Notes: generated by a model from the sequence alone, not told the origin. DNA of 64,000 nucleotides from Mesorhizobium sp. Pch-S (GCF_004136315.1 NZ_CP029562.1:1302001-1366000), one strand, 5' to 3'; counted from the stretch's first letter, positions 51,300-61,437 are shown. Made by a program: numbers and translations.

Positions 51300-51432
51300 A
51301 GCATACTCTCCTTGCAAACAATCATGGCTCGTCCAAGCCTTGTCGCAGCCTCGGCTGGATGCCAGGCCTCGGCTTGCCGAAGCTCCTCCTGAAGGACTGG
51401 TGTCAGCAGGACTGTGCAACACTTTCCTCCGC

Positions 51433-51503
51433 TGATGAAGCCGGAAAGGCACACAGCGATGCTGGAAAAGCGCTCAGCGCTGACATTGATGAAGCCGGAA
51501 AGG
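51433..51503 (+). repeat. 17-base direct repeat upstream of a hypothetical gene
   Basis: TGATGAAGCCGGAAAGG occurs at 51433-51449 and again at 51487-51503, 54 bases apart. The second copy provides the AAAGG of the ribosome site of the next gene. It may reflect a small local duplication. Confidence 0.7.
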
Positions 51504-51512
51504 ACCGGGCCG

Positions 51513-52016
51513 ATGACAACATCGTCGTTTCTCACCGCCCTCGCATCAGAGGGCCCATCCGCCGAGCGCGCGCAGGACATGGCGCTTTATGGCTGGCTGA
51601 TCGGCAACTGGCAGATGGAAACGCTGCATCATTGCGACGACGGCACGATCGAGAACCTCCCGGGCGAAATCCATTTCGGCTGGGTGCTCGAGGGCCGCGC
51701 CATCCAGGACATCTGGATCAGGCCGCGGCGTCCCGAGCCATCCATCATGTACGGCACGACCCTGCGCGTCTTCGACGCCGCGATCGACGGCTGGCACATC
51801 ATCTGGAGCGACCCGCTCAACCAGGACTATTCGCGCCAGATCGGCCGAGCCGAGGGCAAGGACATCGTCCAGGTCGGCGAGGATTCGCGGGGCATGAAGA
51901 CGCGATGGCGTTTCACCGAAATCACCAGCGACAGCTTCCACTGGATCGGGGAGGAAAGGACTTCGGACAGCGACCCCTGGCGGATCACCTATGAGCATTT
52001 CGCGCGGCGGGTCTGA
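51513..52016 (+). CDS. Hypothetical protein, lipocalin/FABP-like barrel suspected
   Basis: Chosen start MTTSSFLTALASEG at 51513 gives 167 residues. The frame is open from 51414 through the direct repeat, but those residues look non-native. Conserved-looking blocks are YGWLIGNWQMETLHH, IHFGWVLEGRAIQDIWI, GTTLRVFDAAIDGWHIIW and MKTRWRFTEITSDSFHWIGEERT, a pattern seen in small beta-barrel DUF1579-like proteins. No catalytic residues are evident and the function is unknown. It is convergent with the hydrolase gene at 52028. Confidence 0.75.
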   Translation: MTTSSFLTALASEGPSAERAQDMALYGWLIGNWQMETLHHCDDGTIENLPGEIHFGWVLEGRAIQDIWIRPRRPEPSIMYGTTLRVFDAAIDGWHIIWSDPLNQDYSRQIGRAEGKDIVQVGEDSRGMKTRWRFTEITSDSFHWIGEERTSDSDPWRITYEHFARRV

Positions 52017-52027
52017 TCCGCGCCGCC

Positions 52028-52681
52028 TCAAACCTGCGCCAGCAGGATCTCGGTCAACCGCTCCGGCATCAGCCGCGCGACATTGTGGCCGCAGTCGAGG
52101 GAATGGGTCGACCAGTCGGGGTCGCTGCCCAGGCGCTGGTAAAGCTCGAGGAACGGGCTGCCTTCCCAGCCATGCGCGCCGACATAGGTCTTGCGCGGCA
52201 CCTCGCGCCAGCGACCGCTGAGCGTGATGGCCTGCAGGAACGCCGCAAGCGGATGCGGCCGGCAGCGCGGGTCGAGATTGGGCGGTGGCATGCAGTTCAG
52301 CCCGTCGGTCCTGGCACCGGCAACGAACATGTCCCGGAAACGCGGCGTCGTCAGCGACCAGACCGAGTCGCCGCTATCGGGCACATAGGCATCGACATAG
52401 ACCAGGGCGCGGATACGGGACGGCTCGGCATCAGCCACCCCGCTGACCACCATGCCGGCATAGGATTGGCCGACGATGACGACCTCGCCGCGCTGCGCCT
52501 TCACGACATCGACGACCTCACCGATATGCGCTTGCAGATTGGCCATCGGGGCCGGGACATCGCCAAGACCCGAAAGCGTGAGGGGCAAGGCTTCGTGCCC
52601 GTGAGCGGCCAGCAGATCGGCCACCGTCTGGTAGACCCAGCCGCCCTGCCAGCCCCCGGCGATCAGAACAAAGGTGGCCAT
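52028..52681 (-). CDS. Alpha/beta hydrolase (MhpC / methyl-esterase-like)
   Basis: A 217-residue hydrolase. LIAGGWQGGWVYQTVADLLAAHGHEALPLTLSGLGD forms the oxyanion region, the nucleophile elbow is VGQSYAGM with Ser73, RIRALVYVDAYVPDSGDS follows, and the catalytic His is in DCGHNV near residue 199. The family resembles plant methyl esterases and bacterial salicylyl or pyrethroid esterases. It stands alone and its substrate is unknown. Confidence 0.87.
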   Translation of the reverse strand: MATFVLIAGGWQGGWVYQTVADLLAAHGHEALPLTLSGLGDVPAPMANLQAHIGEVVDVVKAQRGEVVIVGQSYAGMVVSGVADAEPSRIRALVYVDAYVPDSGDSVWSLTTPRFRDMFVAGARTDGLNCMPPPNLDPRCRPHPLAAFLQAITLSGRWREVPRKTYVGAHGWEGSPFLELYQRLGSDPDWSTHSLDCGHNVARLMPERLTEILLAQV

Positions 52682-52837
52682 GGCGCTTATCCCTGATTTT
52701 GACGTGGACGAAGCTTCGACAGCTCCAGGGCCGAAATCAAGGCCATACTGTCACCAGGCTCCGGCGACGAACCGCCCGCGACTGACGCCATCATACAAAA
52801 ATGAGTTTAAACCGCTCGGCATAGATAAGCAGCTTAT

Positions 52838-53282
52838 TCAAAACAGCCGTGTCCCGAAAAAAGAGATATCCTTTTTCACTTTCCAGTAAAGCGAAGCGTC
52901 CCGGTCGAAAATCGCCTTTCCTGAATCATCCAAGACTTGGCTGCCCCGTGGCTTGTGACTGGCTACGCCGAGAGTGTGACCATCCAGCCCTGCCTGCCCC
53001 AAGTCGGGTGGCGCGCACCTCCCACGCACATTCCGGGACCTCGACTGCGTAGATATAACATGAATCAAATTCAATTGGTGTCGATATTTTCTTGCCGTTT
53101 TTAAGCAAAATTGGATTCCATACAACTCTTTTATTAATTGAAATCCCGAAATACTGCATATCCCGATTTTGCCATAAACTCGATTTGATTTTGATTTTCT
53201 TCACATTTCTTTCTCGTAACAATAAACAAGATTCGGAATTCAAATAAAGCCGTATCAAATGATCTTTTGAAATATCATTCAA
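52838..53282 (-). pseudogene. Small A+T-rich gene, apparently frameshifted
   Basis: The minus frame starting at 53282 reads MNDISKDHLIRLYLNSESCLLL...YFGISINKRVVWNPILLKNGKK...YIYAVEVPECAWEVRATRLG and then degrades into Arg/Ser/Gln-rich sequence. A second minus frame carries a plausible continuation (GHTLGVASHKPRGSQVLDDSGKAIFDRDASLYWKVKKDISFF) to 52838. One indel near 52985-53010 would join them into a protein of about 145 residues. The base composition is far lower in GC than its surroundings. No family was recognised. Confidence 0.45.
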
Positions 53283-53406
53283 TGTATAAAATAAATCGCG
53301 ATCTCATTTAGTACATTCTTACAGTCGAAACGAATCATATTCTGTGGCACGATGAGTTGAGTAATCTTGCTTAACGCGTAAATCATTTCTCGGTGTTTAA
53401 TTTTAA

Positions 53407-53427
53407 CCCTCAACAATCCGTTGAGGG
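53407..53427. other. Hairpin in the A+T-rich leader region of the autotransporter
   Basis: CCCTCAAC-AATCC-GTTGAGGG, an 8-bp perfect stem about 100 bases before the autotransporter start. The surrounding 53283-53527 is A+T-rich and likely holds the promoter. Whether the hairpin is a terminator of upstream reading, an operator or a leader structure cannot be decided. Confidence 0.45.
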
Positions 53428-53527
53428 CGTGAGGTTTGGCGCGCCTGATGGGGAGGCAGCGTCGTGATCAATGGGCTGGGGCGAGGACTTGACGAGGTAA
53501 ATCCACATACTTCCACGAAGAGGGGTC

Positions 53528-56500
53528 ATGATGCGGCATTACAGCCTTTCTCATCGTTCCGGTTGTTCTACTCTGCTTCTCAGTGCTTCTACTTTGGCGC
53601 TTGCGGTTGCGTACCCGATAAGTCCCGCATCCGCCCAGGATGCCACCTGGCTCGGTGGTGTGGTGGCGGCCCCCTGGGATGCCGGGACATCCTGGATCGG
53701 CGGGACGGTTCCCACCGGTACGGCAACCTTCAATCTCTCCGTCTCGCCGGGCGTTCTGTTCACCCCGGGCAGCTCCAGCACGGTCGGCGGCATCAATTTC
53801 GGCGCAACCGCACCCGGCTACACATTCGGACTTGCCGGCACGGGCCTGGGCAGCGTTTCCCTGGATATCAACGGAGCGGGAATCCAGAACAATTCCGCGC
53901 TGCCGCAAACCTTCACCGCCTCCGGCATCGGCGGCGGAACCGGAACGCTGTCGTTCAGTGGCACCGGCACGACTGCTGCCAATGCGGTCATCAATTCCAA
54001 TCTCGGTGGTATCGTCAACTTCTCCGGATCGAGCACGGCTGCAACGTCCGGCATCCTCGCAACGGGCGGCAGCGTCAATTTCTCGGGCACGAGCACGGCC
54101 GCCAACGCCAACATCACCGCGGCGACCGGCGGCTCCGTCAACTTCGGCGGTAACAGCACGGCTGGAAGCGCTACCATCACCGCCAATGCCGGCGGCAGCA
54201 TCGCCTTCACCGGCGCCGCCAGTGGCGGCAGTGCGCAGGTCAACCTCAACGGCACCGGCAGCCTCAACATAGGCGGCCTCACCGGCACCGGCACGAGCAT
54301 CGGCTCGCTGTCCGGAACCGGTTCGGTCGACCTCGGCGCCAAGGCGCTGACACTTGGAGGCAACGGGGCCAGCACCGTTTTCAGCGGCAACATCAGCGGA
54401 GCCGGCGGCTCGCTGGTCAAGACCGGCGCCGGCCTGCTCACCCTGGGCGGCTCGAACACCTCGACAGGCGGCCTGACCATCAACGGCGGCGGCGTGCTGG
54501 CAACCAATCTCGGTGCCGTCGGCGCTGGCGCCATCTCGCTCGGCGGCGGCGGCCTGACGCTCGGCGCAAGCGGAACCCTGGCCAACCAGATCAATGTCGG
54601 CGCCGGGGCTGGCAACAGCCTGTCGGTGGGTACGGGCCTCAACGCCAACCTGACCGGCGGACTGAACATCGGCGCCGGGGCGACGCTCGGGCTGGGCTCC
54701 GCGGGGGCCACCGGCGGGCTGACCCTGTCGGGCCCGGCCAGCATCGGCGCCGGCGCGACCCTGTCGGCGGATTTCGGCGCCGTGACGTTCGGCAGCGCGT
54801 CGATCGGCGCCCAGCTGGCCGGCGCGACGCTGAATGTCGGCGGGGCCGGCTCGGTCAACCTCAACGGTTTCGGCGCCACCATCGGCAACCTCACCGGCGC
54901 TGCCGGGGGCATCCTCACCAACACCGGCGCTGCCGCGGACATCACCGTCAATGGCGGCAATTTCGCCGGCAACATCACCGGCAATCTCGGCCTGCAGGTC
55001 GGCGGCGCGCTGACGCTGTCGGGCAACAACACCTTCTCGGGCAATGTGACCATCCTCAGCGGCGGCGCCCTGACCGCGGCCAACGACGCCGCGCTCGGAC
55101 TGGGCACGGCGCTCAACCTCGGCGCCGGCGCCTCCTTCGGCATCGGCGCCGGCGGGACGATCAGCAAGAACCTCAACCTCGGCGGGGCGGCTTCGCTCGA
55201 CGTGGGAGCCGGCATCGGAACCCTGAACGGGACGATCAATGGTGCTTTCGCCCTCACCAAGACGGGCGCCGGGCAGCTGACGCTCGGCGGCGTCAACACC
55301 GGCTTCAGCGGCGACCTGAACATCGGCGCCGGCTCGGTGCTGGCGACCAACCTCAATGCACTGGGAACCGGTGGGGTCAATTTGAGCGGCGGCGGCGAGC
55401 TGACGCTGGGCGTCAACGGCACCTTCACCAATGCACTCGGCGTCGGCGCCGGCCTAAACGGCACGCTGTCGGCGGGTGCAGGCCTGGCGGCAACGATGGG
55501 CGGCGGGCTCAACCTCGGCGCCGGCGCAACGCTCGGCATCGGCACCGCCCTCAACAACGGTACCGTGGCGCTGGGCGGTGGCGCCACCATCGGCGCGAAC
55601 GCAACGCTGTCGGCCAATTTCGGCACGCTGCAATTCGCCGATGCCACGATCGGCGCGGCACTCGGCAATGCGACGCTCAATGTCGGCGCTGCCGGCAATG
55701 TCGACCTCAACGGCTTCGGCGCCACCATCGGCAACCTCACCGGTGCGGCGGGAGGCGTCATCGCCAATGCCGGCGCGGCGGCAACGCTCGGAATCGGCGC
55801 CGGCAACTACAGCGGCGCCATCAACGGCAACATCGCGCTGAGCAAAACCGGCGCCGGTCTGCTCACCCTGGGTGGCGCCAGCACCTTCAATGGCGGCCTC
55901 GCCATCGGCGGCGGCACGGTGCTGGCCACCAATACCGGTGCGCTCGGCACCGGCGCGGTGAACCTCAGCGGCGGCGGCGAGCTGGCGCTCGGTGTCAACG
56001 GCACCTTCGGCAACGCGCTCGGCATCGGTGCCGCCGGAGCCGGCACGCTGTCGGCGGCCGGCGGCGTCACCGCGACGCTCGGCGGCGGGCTCAACCTCGG
56101 CGCCGGTGGCACTTTGGGCATCGGCACCGCCACCAACAACGGTATCGTGGCACTGGGCGGTGGCGCCACCATCGGCGCGAACGCAACGCTGTCGGCCGAC
56201 TTCGGCACGCTGCGGCTGGCCGACGCGACGATCGGTGCCAATCTCGGCAATGCAACGCTCAATGTCGGCGCCGCCGGCAATGTCGACCTCAACGGCTTCG
56301 GCGCCACCATCGGCAACCTCACCGGTGCGGCGGGAGGCATCATCGCCAATGCCGGTGCAGCGGCCACGCTCGGCATCGGCGCCGGCAACTACAGCGGCGC
56401 CATCAACGGCAACATCGCGCTGAACAAGACCGGCGCCGGACTGCTCACGCTCGGCGGCGCCAGCACGTTCAATGGCGGCCTGAACATCGGCGCCGGCACG

Positions 56501-59500
56501 GTGCTTGCCACCAATACCGGCGCGCTCGGCACCGGCGCGGTGAACCTCAGCGGCGGCGGGCTGACGCTCGGTGCCAATGGCACATTCGGCAACGCGCTGA
56601 CTGTCGCCGGTGGCGGCACGCTGTCGGCGGGAACCGGCATCACTGCTGCGCTGGGCGGCGGGCTCAACCTCGGTGCCGGCGCCACATTGGGCATCGGCAC
56701 CGCCACCAACACCGGCATCGTGGCGCTGGGCGGCGGCGCCACCATCGGCGCGGGTGCGACGCTGTCTGCCGACTTCGGCACGCTGCGGCTGGCTGACGCC
56801 ACGATCGGCGCCGGCCTCGGCAATGCGACGCTCAATGTCGGTGCTGCCGGTGCCGTCGATCTCAACGGCTTCGGCGCGACAGTCGGCACCTTGAACGGCG
56901 CAGCCGGCGGCCTCATCGCCAATGCCGGCGCGGCAGCAACGCTCGGTGTCGGCGGCGGCACCTACAATGGCGCCATCAACGGCAACATCGGGTTGAGCAA
57001 GACCGGTGCCGGCCTGCTCACGCTCGGCGGCGTCAGCACCTTCAATGGCGATCTGGCCGTTGGTGGCGGCACGGTGCTGGCCACCAACACCGGCGCGCTC
57101 GGCACAGGCGCGGTGAACCTCAGCGCCGGCGGCGAGCTGGCGCTCGGCGTCAACGGCACCTTCGCCAACGCGCTCGGCGTCGGCGCCGGAACAACCGGCA
57201 CGGTGTCGGCTGGCGCCGGCCTCGCCGCAACGCTGGGTGGCGGACTCAATCTCGGTGCCGGCGCGACGCTCGGCATCGGCACCGCCACCAACACCGGCAT
57301 CGTCGCGCTCGGCGGCGCTGCCACCATCGGCGCCGGGGCAACACTGGCGGCCAACAACGGCACGCTGCGGCTGGCCGACGCGACCATCGGCGCCGGGCTG
57401 GGCAATGCAACGCTCAGCGTCGGCGCTGCCGGCGCGGTCGACCTCAACGGCTTCGGCGCCACGGTCGGTATCCTCAACGGTGCGGCCGGTGGCGTCATCG
57501 CCAATGCCGGCGCGGCGGCCACGCTGGGTGTCGGTTCCGGCACCTACAATGGCGCCATCAACGGCAACGTCGGGCTGAGCAAGACCGGTGCCGGCCTGCT
57601 CACGCTCGGCGGCGTCAGCACCTTCAATGGCGGCCTCGCCATCGGCGGCGGCACGGTGCTGGCCACCAACACCGGCGCGCTCGGCACCGGCGCGGTGAAC
57701 CTCAGCGGTGGCGGCGAGCTGGCGCTCGGCGTCAACGGCACCTTCGCCAACGCGCTCGGCGTCGGTGCAGCGGCAACCGGCACGGTGTCGGCGGCTGGTG
57801 GCGTTACCGCGACACTGACCCGCGGGCTCAATCTCGGTGCGGGCGCCACGCTCGGCATCGGCACGCCCGTCAACAACGGCACGGTGGCGCTGGGCGGCAC
57901 CGCCACCATCGGCGCGGGGGCGACGCTGTCGGCCAACAACGGCATCCTGCAACTGGCCGATGCCACGATCGGCGCCGGCCTCGGCAACGCCACGCTCAAT
58001 GTCGGTGCAACCGGCGCTGTCGACCTCAACGGCTTCGGCGCCACGGTCGGCGCCCTCACCGGCGCCGCCGGTGGCGTCATCGCCAATGCCGGCGCGGCCG
58101 CCACGCTCGGTGTCGGCGGTGCCGGCACCTACAATGGCGCGATCAACGGCAACATCGCCCTGAACAAGACCGGCACCGGCCAGCTCACGCTCGGCGGCGC
58201 CAGCACGTTCAACGGCGGCCTCAACATCAACGGCGCCGGTTCCGTGCTGGCGACGAATGTCGGAGCCCTGGGAACGGGTGCGGTGAGCCTCGGCGGCGGT
58301 GGCGAGCTGACGCTGGGTGTCAACGGCACCTTCAACAACGCGCTGGGCGTCGGCGCCGGCCTCGGCGGAACGCTCTCGGCGGGGGCGGGCCTGACGGCAA
58401 CGCTGAATGGCGGGCTGAATCTCGGCGCGGGTGCCACACTCGGCATCGGCACTCCCACCAACAGCGGCACCGTGGCTCTCGGTGGCGCCGCCACCATCGG
58501 CGCGGGTGCGACGCTGTCGGCCAACAACGGCATCCTGCAACTGGCCGATGCCACGATCGGCGCCGGCCTCGGCAACGCCACCCTCAATGTCGGGGCAGCC
58601 GGCCAGGTCGACCTCAACGGCTTCGGCGCCACCGTCGGCACCCTCACCGGTGCCGCTGGCGGCGTCATCGCCAATGCCGGGGCGGCAGCCACGCTCGGCG
58701 TCGGAGCCGGCGATTTCGCCGGTGCCATCACCGGCAACATCAGCCTGGACAAGGGCGGCACCGGCATCCTGTCGCTGAGCGGCAACAACAGCTTCACCGG
58801 TGCCGTCGCCGTCAATGGCGGCACGCTGGTGGCCGGCAGCAACACCGCGCTTGGTGCGGCCGCCAACCTCGTCTCGCTCGCCAACGGCACGACGCTCGGC
58901 CTGGGGGCCGGTGTCACGCTGGCCAACAACATCGCGCTGACCGGCGACGCCTCGCTCGACGTGGCCGCCGGCAACGGCACGCTGGGCGGGATCGTCTCGG
59001 GTGGCTTCGACCTGACCAAGACCGGCGCCGGTACGCTGGCGCTCAACGGCGCCAACACCTTCACCGGCGGTCTCGCCATCAATGCCGGCACGGTGATCGC
59101 CGGCAACACCGGCGCACTCGGGACCGGCCCGGCGACGCTGGCGACCGGCACACAGCTGGTGCTCGGCGCCAACGGTACCTTCAACAACGCGCTTGGACTT
59201 GGCGCCGGGGTGGATGCGACGGTTTCGGCCGGCACCGGCATCACCGCCGGTCTGGCCGGGCCGCTGGCGCTCGGCGCCGGGGCGGACCTCCATATCGGCT
59301 CAACCGGCAATACGGGAACTGTCTCGCTCGGCGGCGCCGGAGCATCGATAGGATCCGGCGCCACCATCTCGGCCGACTTCGGCACGCTTCAGCTGGCCGA
59401 CGCGGCAGCCGGATCGCTGCTTTCGGGAGCCGGCGCGACGCTCAATGTCGGGGCGCAGGGAACCGTCGACGTCAACGGCTTCGGTACAAGCGTCGCCAAT

Positions 59501-61303
59501 CTGACCGGAGCGGCGGGGGGCACCATCACCAATGGCGGCGGCGCGCTCGCCAACATCGCCATCGGCGCCGGCAATTTCGCCGGAGCCATCGTCGATGGTG
59601 TCGGCGGCATCTCGCTCGACAAGACCGGCACCGGCACGCTGACCCTTTCCGGTACCAGCACCTACAGCGGACCGACCACGGTGAATGGCGGAACGCTCAA
59701 CGTCACCGGCTCGATCGGCAATTCCAGTGTTGCCATCGCAGCGGGTGGCACGCTTGCCGGAACCGGAACCGTCGGCGGCGTCAATGCAGGATCGGGCGGT
59801 ACGGTCGCCCCCGGCGGCTCCGGTGCTGGAACAAACCCGATCGGCACCCTGACGGTCACCGGCAATACCGGGTTTGCGGGTGGCTCGATCCTGGTGATCG
59901 ACGCCAATGTGGCCGGCGCCAGCGATCAGCTGGTGACCAGCGGCACGACCACGATCGGCGGCGGCCAGGTCAACGTCGCCGGATTGCTGAACCCCAACCA
60001 GGTCTACACCATCCTGACCTCGAGCGGCGGCGTCACCGGAACCTTCAGCGGCCTGACCGCGGCCGTCAATTCGGGCTTCCTGACGGCCAGCCTGGCCTAC
60101 CAGCCGACGGCGGTGCAGCTGCAGGTGCAACGCAACGGGGTGACGCTGCCGAGCGTTGGCCAGACCGCCAACCAGCGCAGCGTCGGCACCGCCGTGGAAA
60201 CGCTCGATCCGGCCAATCCGATCGCCGCCGAGATCCTCAACGGCTCGGTTGCGCAGGCCCGCGACGCCTTCGACCAGCTGTCGGGCGAAATCCACCCGAG
60301 CATGACCTCGGCGCTGATCGACGAAAGCCAGCTGATCCGCCGGACGATGGTCGGGCGCATCATGTCCGGCTTCGCCGACCAGTCGTCGACGCCGGCGCCG
60401 ATGGATTCGGCCGCAAAGGGTGGCTCCGTCGACCTGAAGGACCCGCTGCTCACCCGCTACCAGGAGGCCCCGAAGAGCGAACGCTTCGCGGCATGGTCGG
60501 AAGCACTCGGCGGCTGGGGTAGCTACTCCGGCGACGGCAACGCGGCCCGGCTCGAACACTCGCTTGGCGGTGTGCTGTTCGGCCTCGACGGCGCCATGGG
60601 CGACAACTGGCGTGTCGGCGTCGCCGGCGGCTACTCGCGCACGTCGTTCGATGTCGATGCCCGCAAGTCCTCCGGCTCGGCGAACAGCTACCACCTGATG
60701 GCCTATGCCGGCACCCAGCTCGACGCCATCGGCCTGCGCTTCGGCGTCGGCCACAGCTGGCACGACGTCAAGACGGACCGCAGCGTCGCCTTCGGCGGCT
60801 TCGCCGACAAACTGTCGGCCAGCTACGACGCATCGACCACCTATGCGTTCGGCGAAGTCGGCTACGCGATGGTGATGGACAGGGTGACCTTCGAGCCCTT
60901 CGCCAACGTCGCCTTCGTCCATCTCGACACGGATGGCTTCACCGAAAGCGGTGGTCCGGCGGCGCTGACCAGCAATGGCGAAACGCGCAACATCCCCTAC
61001 ACCACGCTCGGCCTGCGGGCCGGGACCGACATGCTGCTGGGCGGCACGACGCTGCGCCTGGACGGCATGGTCGGCTGGCAACATGCCTACAACAACGTGG
61101 TGCCTGGCGAAAGTTTCGCCCTCAAGGGTAGCGACCTGTTCAACGTCAGCGGCGTGCCGATCGCCAGGGACGCGTTCCTGCTCGAAGCCGGCACAAGCTG
61201 GCGGCCTGCCGACAACGTCACGCTTGGCCTGACCTATAGCGGCCAGTTCGCCTCCGGTTCGAGGGATCATGGCTTCAAGGGCACGCTGAGCGTCAAGTTC
61301 TGA
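53528..61303 (+). CDS. Very large autotransporter with PATR passenger repeats
   Basis: A 2591-residue type V secretion protein. A signal peptide (about residues 1-37, ending SPASAQ) is followed by a Gly/Ala/Asn/Thr-rich beta-helical passenger. At least eleven autotransporter-associated beta-strand repeats of the form LxKTGAGxLTLGGxxTFxGGLxIxGG are visible. Six nearly identical units of about 194 residues fill 55250-58738. From about residue 2310 the autotransporter beta-barrel begins (FAAWSEALGGWGSYSGDGNAARLEH) and ends GTLSVKF with the terminal Phe needed for outer-membrane assembly. GAAGAGGGG precedes the start. It probably acts as a surface adhesin or in biofilm formation. Confidence 0.93.
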   Translation: MMRHYSLSHRSGCSTLLLSASTLALAVAYPISPASAQDATWLGGVVAAPWDAGTSWIGGTVPTGTATFNLSVSPGVLFTPGSSSTVGGINFGATAPGYTFGLAGTGLGSVSLDINGAGIQNNSALPQTFTASGIGGGTGTLSFSGTGTTAANAVINSNLGGIVNFSGSSTAATSGILATGGSVNFSGTSTAANANITAATGGSVNFGGNSTAGSATITANAGGSIAFTGAASGGSAQVNLNGTGSLNIGGLTGTGTSIGSLSGTGSVDLGAKALTLGGNGASTVFSGNISGAGGSLVKTGAGLLTLGGSNTSTGGLTINGGGVLATNLGAVGAGAISLGGGGLTLGASGTLANQINVGAGAGNSLSVGTGLNANLTGGLNIGAGATLGLGSAGATGGLTLSGPASIGAGATLSADFGAVTFGSASIGAQLAGATLNVGGAGSVNLNGFGATIGNLTGAAGGILTNTGAAADITVNGGNFAGNITGNLGLQVGGALTLSGNNTFSGNVTILSGGALTAANDAALGLGTALNLGAGASFGIGAGGTISKNLNLGGAASLDVGAGIGTLNGTINGAFALTKTGAGQLTLGGVNTGFSGDLNIGAGSVLATNLNALGTGGVNLSGGGELTLGVNGTFTNALGVGAGLNGTLSAGAGLAATMGGGLNLGAGATLGIGTALNNGTVALGGGATIGANATLSANFGTLQFADATIGAALGNATLNVGAAGNVDLNGFGATIGNLTGAAGGVIANAGAAATLGIGAGNYSGAINGNIALSKTGAGLLTLGGASTFNGGLAIGGGTVLATNTGALGTGAVNLSGGGELALGVNGTFGNALGIGAAGAGTLSAAGGVTATLGGGLNLGAGGTLGIGTATNNGIVALGGGATIGANATLSADFGTLRLADATIGANLGNATLNVGAAGNVDLNGFGATIGNLTGAAGGIIANAGAAATLGIGAGNYSGAINGNIALNKTGAGLLTLGGASTFNGGLNIGAGTVLATNTGALGTGAVNLSGGGLTLGANGTFGNALTVAGGGTLSAGTGITAALGGGLNLGAGATLGIGTATNTGIVALGGGATIGAGATLSADFGTLRLADATIGAGLGNATLNVGAAGAVDLNGFGATVGTLNGAAGGLIANAGAAATLGVGGGTYNGAINGNIGLSKTGAGLLTLGGVSTFNGDLAVGGGTVLATNTGALGTGAVNLSAGGELALGVNGTFANALGVGAGTTGTVSAGAGLAATLGGGLNLGAGATLGIGTATNTGIVALGGAATIGAGATLAANNGTLRLADATIGAGLGNATLSVGAAGAVDLNGFGATVGILNGAAGGVIANAGAAATLGVGSGTYNGAINGNVGLSKTGAGLLTLGGVSTFNGGLAIGGGTVLATNTGALGTGAVNLSGGGELALGVNGTFANALGVGAAATGTVSAAGGVTATLTRGLNLGAGATLGIGTPVNNGTVALGGTATIGAGATLSANNGILQLADATIGAGLGNATLNVGATGAVDLNGFGATVGALTGAAGGVIANAGAAATLGVGGAGTYNGAINGNIALNKTGTGQLTLGGASTFNGGLNINGAGSVLATNVGALGTGAVSLGGGGELTLGVNGTFNNALGVGAGLGGTLSAGAGLTATLNGGLNLGAGATLGIGTPTNSGTVALGGAATIGAGATLSANNGILQLADATIGAGLGNATLNVGAAGQVDLNGFGATVGTLTGAAGGVIANAGAAATLGVGAGDFAGAITGNISLDKGGTGILSLSGNNSFTGAVAVNGGTLVAGSNTALGAAANLVSLANGTTLGLGAGVTLANNIALTGDASLDVAAGNGTLGGIVSGGFDLTKTGAGTLALNGANTFTGGLAINAGTVIAGNTGALGTGPATLATGTQLVLGANGTFNNALGLGAGVDATVSAGTGITAGLAGPLALGAGADLHIGSTGNTGTVSLGGAGASIGSGATISADFGTLQLADAAAGSLLSGAGATLNVGAQGTVDVNGFGTSVANLTGAAGGTITNGGGALANIAIGAGNFAGAIVDGVGGISLDKTGTGTLTLSGTSTYSGPTTVNGGTLNVTGSIGNSSVAIAAGGTLAGTGTVGGVNAGSGGTVAPGGSGAGTNPIGTLTVTGNTGFAGGSILVIDANVAGASDQLVTSGTTTIGGGQVNVAGLLNPNQVYTILTSSGGVTGTFSGLTAAVNSGFLTASLAYQPTAVQLQVQRNGVTLPSVGQTANQRSVGTAVETLDPANPIAAEILNGSVAQARDAFDQLSGEIHPSMTSALIDESQLIRRTMVGRIMSGFADQSSTPAPMDSAAKGGSVDLKDPLLTRYQEAPKSERFAAWSEALGGWGSYSGDGNAARLEHSLGGVLFGLDGAMGDNWRVGVAGGYSRTSFDVDARKSSGSANSYHLMAYAGTQLDAIGLRFGVGHSWHDVKTDRSVAFGGFADKLSASYDASTTYAFGEVGYAMVMDRVTFEPFANVAFVHLDTDGFTESGGPAALTSNGETRNIPYTTLGLRAGTDMLLGGTTLRLDGMVGWQHAYNNVVPGESFALKGSDLFNVSGVPIARDAFLLEAGTSWRPADNVTLGLTYSGQFASGSRDHGFKGTLSVKF
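55250..58738 (+). repeat. Six tandem repeats of about 585 bp inside the autotransporter gene
   Basis: Unit starts, marked by the L-KTGAG-LTL motif, fall near 55250, 55831, 56413, 56986, 57568 and 58153, with the next, diverged motif at 58738. Units are 573-585 bp, all multiples of three or nearly so, so copy changes keep the reading frame. The stretch coding GFGATIGNLTGAAGGVIANAG is almost unchanged in most units. Confidence 0.9.
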
Positions 61304-61312
61304 AACGGGGGC

Positions 61313-61394
61313 CATCGGCCGGGCTCGTCAATTGCGGCGAGCCCGGCCGATGTGTTTTCGGGATTGGCCCTCGCCTCTTCGCGAGGGCCGTTTT
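61313..61394 (+). terminator. Double hairpin terminator after the autotransporter
   Basis: Hairpin 1 has perfect 15-bp arms at 61313-61327 and 61338-61352 (CATCGGCCGGGCTCG and its complement). Hairpin 2 is GGCCCTCGC-CTCTTC-GCGAGGGCC at 61366-61389 followed by GTTTTG, a good intrinsic terminator. It serves the autotransporter and possibly also the convergent NmrA-like gene. Confidence 0.85.
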
Positions 61395-61437
61395 GTGTGG
61401 CCAAGCGATAGACCGCCAACTCAACGAAAGAACAGCT

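Noticed and set aside
53818..61315. Very long antisense open frames (for example 53818-55806, 55454-59293, 58129-59385, 59300-61315) opposite the autotransporter
   Set aside because: They mirror the tandem repeat period exactly and have Ala/Pro/Ser- or Gly/Arg/Ala-rich sequence without domains; they are shadows of a repetitive GC-rich gene.
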